Positions 60,672-64,000 of a stretch of 64,000 bases of DNA are shown in pieces. A program made the translations under genes and the position numbers. Every line of letters begins with the position of its first letter. The stretch's first letter is position 1. The DNA is from Anaeramoeba flamelloides (taxonomy: Eukaryota; Metamonada; Anaeramoebidae), in contig JANTQA010000029.1 of the NCBI GenBank assembly GCA_027625915.1, positions 5,084,001 through 5,148,000 on the forward strand, given 5' to 3'. A model generated the notes under the pieces. That model was not told the origin of the DNA and made no database searches. It was given only the letters and a program-made list of their open reading frames with translations.

Positions 60672-61086
60672 CGTTGTGGAAAAAAAGTGAAACTGGAGAA
60701 AAAGTGAAACATAGTTTTAAATTGGGAACATTACTGAAAATTCAAAGTAAGATCAACGAAAAAAAGAATAAATCAATATTTAAAGACAAAATGAATTATT
60801 CGCCACAATAACAGTTTTTTTAATACTATCTTTTAGTATGAGTTTTTCTTTGATTGATCAATTATTAAAAATTTGTTCAAAAAATTGACTATTTTTGAGA
60901 TCTCCAAAACCACACCCACAATTTCGATAAATCAAGTAGATTTAAATTGTATTTGTTGGTTTGATTGAAAATAATATAATGAGTTACTATTTTAAGTCAA
61001 TTGGTTTCTTTATTTTATTGATTTTACTTTTAATTTTCAGTAATGTTCCCAATTAAAAACCGTGTTTCACTTTTTTTCCACAATAA
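60672..61086. mobile_element. Inverted-end element, family E copy 2
   Basis: About 415 bp. Inverted ends TTGTGGAAAAAAAGTGAAAC and 'attgggaacattactgaaaatt'. The left arm has a short tandem duplication of 'gaaaaagtgaaac'. Homologous to 3010-3420. No coding capacity. Confidence 0.65.
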
Positions 61087-61795
61087 TGATATGAAAAAAT
61101 CCTAGGAAAGCATTGTTAATTGTGAATATTCCGAAAATTATTATGTAATTGCCTTTTATTTAAAATCTGTACCTCATTTTTTCAGAATCAAAGTTTTAAA
61201 ATTATAACTCAACCACTTATTCGAATGATAATTAACGAAATTATACTTGTTCAAAAAATCATTCAATCAATTAAAAAACAAGTATAAAAATTATCATTTT
61301 TCACACTCAAACAAACCCCTATAAAACTGGATTGTTTTTCAAAAAAAGTAGATCTACTTATGTTATCATATAATTATTTAAGTAATCTATAGACACTTTA
61401 CTTTAAAGAACTATTGGTCAGTTCGTTACTTGGTTTATAAAAAAATTGGTTATTTATAAAAAGTATTTGATTGAAAATATAACAAAAACACACATATTTT
61501 CCCAATTTTCACAATTAAAATTCTTGTCAGGGATTTTTTTCAGGCCCATTATTTTTTTCGCTACTATAAAAAAAAGTAATTCGATCTCCTTATACCTGTT
61601 CCAAGTCTTTTTGGAGTTAATATTTGTATATTTTTGGTGATCTAAGAACCATAAATCAAAATACATATATTGAAACGAAATATGGCATTTATCTTAAATA
61701 TTTTTCTATTTGTATATCAAATATCCGCTGATCGAAAAATAAATTAAATAAATATGTTATTTGTATATTTTAAGGGTTTTATATATAGTCAGATC

Positions 61796-61978
61796 CATTT
61801 TTAAGACAAATACTTTCAACTAAATTTAAGGTATTTAAAAAAACCCACCTTAAGGCAAAAAATATAAATTCCGGTAAAACCTTTTGTTTAAAAAAAATCC
61901 TAAAAATGTATATTAAATTGAGATTTTTTGTGCCTTAAATTTTGTTCAAAGTTTGTGTCTTAAAAGTGGAACTGACTG
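61796..61978. mobile_element. Tc1/mariner-like MITE family C copy 4
   Basis: About 183 bp between TA (61794-61795) and TA (61979-61980). Right end TTAAAAGTGGAACTGACTG intact, left end AGTCAGATCCATTTTTAAG slightly changed. Confidence 0.75.
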
Positions 61979-62555
61979 TACAAAAATTTTTATTTCAAGT
62001 TCCAATATATTTATTAAATTGACATTTGGAAAAAAACAAAAACGAGCCTAAAGATCTTTCAAAAACCAATTCGAAATGAGGTTTCTAGAAAATTCATAAA
62101 GCTTCCGAAGAGAACTTTGAGATAAATTTTAATTGGGAAAATTTAATTTTAACAGTAATTGAATTTCCAAAGATAAGCCTTAGTAAAAAAAACCTTTACT
62201 GATTAATCAAGACTTTAATGTTATTGATCAAATGAAAAGATTATTTCTGCTTAGTTAAATTCAAAAAACAAATTTCATTTTCAATTTGGATCTATGAAAA
62301 AGAAAAAAAAAATGAAATAAAAATTTCAATGATGATAATTTTATTGTTGCTGATCTTTCAAGAATACTTCAGTATTTAATTACTGAACCTCACGAAAAGG
62401 TTCAAAAAGAAAAAGGATTTTCAAATTATTAATAAAATTGATAATTTTGAGATTCAAGTATTGTGGTTTGTGATGTTTATCATTGCCTTTTTTTTAGGTA
62501 ATTAAAAAAAAGAAAATTCTCAAACAACTAAACAATTGGGTTCGAAACAAACAAA

Positions 62556-63143
62556 TTATTTAGCCTTTGTAAGTGCTTCAAGTTTATCACCAAAATAAGC
62601 ATAGAGTCTCCAGCCAACATTATAAAGTAAAGAGGCACAAGCGGCACCAGATCCAACATAGCCCATCCAATTTTTGGTTGACTTAAGAACGATCATTGGA
62701 AATAAGAATAAGATATAGGTGGCATATTTGATCCAAATTTTCTCTTTTTGTAATTCTGGGATTTTTTCTTTTAAAGGTCCTTCAAATTCGTCAAACCAGA
62801 AAAGAAAGAGTGCACTGCTAAAGATAAAGATTGTTGTGTTACAAAAGTAGCTGAGAATTGTCGAAAGAATAAGAATCAAAAAGATTGCAAGTGTTGCCTT
62901 CACTTGGATTGGTGCTTTGCGAACCAAGGGCTTTGCCTGATCGATCAAGAATTTAAACAATTAAAATTTTGGTTTTTCAAAAAGGTACATTTGATTAATT
63001 ATTTGGAAAAGTAAAAAAAAAAAAAACAATAGAGAAAAAAAAAAAGGAAAAAAAAAGAATATTTTTACATTTTGAATTTGGATCTTTTTTAAATGTGGAA
63101 TTAAATTTGTAATGTCAGTTTTTGCTTGTTCAACAAATTGCAT
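62556..63143 (-). CDS. Small multi-pass membrane protein, two exons
   Basis: Exons 63143-63069 and 62936-62556 with a 132-bp GT-AG intron (62937-63068) join in phase 0 to 151 residues. The N-terminal 38 residues are basic and amphipathic. Hydrophobic segments lie near residues 39-55, 58-73, 95-110 and 116-132, with an acidic loop (DEFEGPLKEKIPELQKEK) between the second and third, and a short Lys-rich tail. The four-segment hairpin layout and size recall PRA1 or reticulon-type ER-shaping proteins, but no signature residue set confirms either. An unspliced reading from an inner ATG at 62960 is possible; the spliced one is preferred because it uses clean splice sites and gives a charged N-terminus. 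Function unknown, probably endomembrane. Confidence 0.75.
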
Positions 63144-63309
63144 TTTATCTTTTAGAGAGAGTTTAGTTGGAGAAGGTCAAAGTAAAAAAAAAATTTATGG
63201 TTCAGCAAAGGGAAAGACTAACAAAACAACAAGGATTTAAAAAAAGAATATTACAGAAAAAATCCGAATAAAAAGCGAGAAAAAATGAATGAAATTTGAT
63301 TAAAATCAC

Positions 63310-64000
63310 AAATTCAGTTTTCCTCTATTTCGATCCAATATGTTATTTTTGTTTAGAGAGGAATTATTGGTGAGTTTCTTGTCTTTAATGAGTTGATCAC
63401 TAAAATCTAAACCCTTTTTTTAAAAGTCAATCAAAATCTTCTCTCATTTTTAAATGTTCAGTGTTTCTGAATTAGGTAATAATTCCGTTTATCTTTGAAA
63501 TATTCCAAAACTAAGTTAGTATTTAAACACGTGTGTTTTTAGAGCGATTGTTGAATATTAATTTAAGAGATTATTTTTATTTTCTCTCTTTGAAAAGTTA
63601 TAATTCTTTTCGATTTTTTTATTGGCCAAAAATTAATTTTAATTTTGAAACAGTTTTTAATTTGTCAAATCATATTTAAAAATTGAAATAGAGTTCAATA
63701 AAAGACTCAAAATGGTTTCTAACTTGAGATGAAATTAACTTGGTATAAATAAAAAAGTATTAGTTAAGATATCTTATAATAAAAATTATTTGGATTTTTT
63801 TTTGATATTGGCGAATGGTATTATTTTTTACAATAAAATCCTTTAATTAATATTTTGAAGAATTGGTAGACTGGGCATTTTTTTTTCTAATTCGTAATAG
63901 TATTTGGGATAATACCATCAAACATAAAATTTTATCAAAATTGTTTCATTATTAAAAAAATTCGAAAATAATCTAGTTCAACCCAATGCTTTTATCCAGA
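63310..64000 (+). repeat. Dispersed repeat R copy 2, cut by the window end
   Basis: Same-orientation match to 43265-43975, starting near 'ttttcctctatttcgatcc' and still matching at the last bases. The full length and nature of the repeat cannot be judged from this window. Confidence 0.6.

Larger units (their letters stand above)
57559..62555. other. Intergenic between pseudokinase and membrane protein
   Basis: Holds elements K (59301-59553), B4 (59693-59865), E2 (60672-61086) and C4 (61796-61978). A 90-codon hydrophobic frame at 58269-58541 is not supported (see rejected items). Otherwise AT-rich and featureless. Confidence 0.5.

Noticed and set aside
1-64000. tRNA, rRNA, CRISPR arrays, bacterial-type operons, LTR or Polinton-type elements
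   Set aside because: I looked for tRNA B-box words, long GC-rich RNA-like blocks, regularly spaced repeats, long direct terminal repeats and capsid or integrase motifs, and saw none.

Overview
This is a 64-kb piece of a very AT-rich eukaryotic nuclear genome, from a protist. It carries a UPF1 helicase, a MOB1 co-activator with GT-AG spliced exons, a pseudokinase and long Lys/Asn/Gln/Glu-rich low-complexity proteins. The standard genetic code fits (TAA or TAG end every gene; no in-frame reassigned codons). The style (runs of KEKEKQ, Asn-rich tails, small introns, dense short transposons) suggests a free-living amoeboid protist, possibly Anaeramoeba (Metamonada). That assignment is an inference from protein style, not a database match.

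Layout: six genes can be supported, five on the minus strand. They are a Lys-rich coiled-coil protein (383-2614), UPF1 (7144-10839, no introns), MOB1 (15620-21517, four exons), an orphan Lys-rich protein (32820-34214, plus strand), an AMPK/MARK-like pseudokinase (50399-57558, three exons) and a small multi-pass membrane protein (62556-63143, two exons). Four of the six introns found are 104-275 bp. The other two, one in MOB1 (4737 bp) and one in the pseudokinase (4953 bp), are swollen with transposon debris.

The rest is dominated by short DNA transposons without genes. Two target classes are clear. Families A (about 1.1 kb), B (about 170 bp), G (about 0.8 kb net of an insertion) and H (about 560 bp) sit in TTAA targets and begin with GG. 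A, B and G also share the end GGGA(C/G)TAG. Families C, D, I, J and M sit in TA targets with Tc1/mariner-style inverted ends. No transposase gene is visible, so all must have been moved by enzymes encoded elsewhere. The region 22.7-27.7 kb is a nest: a decayed LINE reverse-transcriptase tail is split by G, which is split by J; beside it an H element holds an A element and a second H element, whose TTAA was in turn hit by element I. Net lengths and target duplications agree at most steps. A 16-kb gene-free stretch (34.2-50.4 kb) holds two copies each of two larger repeats, one minisatellite and several simple repeats.

Functionally, UPF1 (nonsense-mediated decay) keeps all helicase motifs and a C-terminal SQ/TQ cluster. 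MOB1 keeps its zinc ligands and both Hippo-kinase phosphorylation sites. The genes do not form an operon or pathway; they are independent housekeeping and lineage-specific genes in a transposon-rich background.
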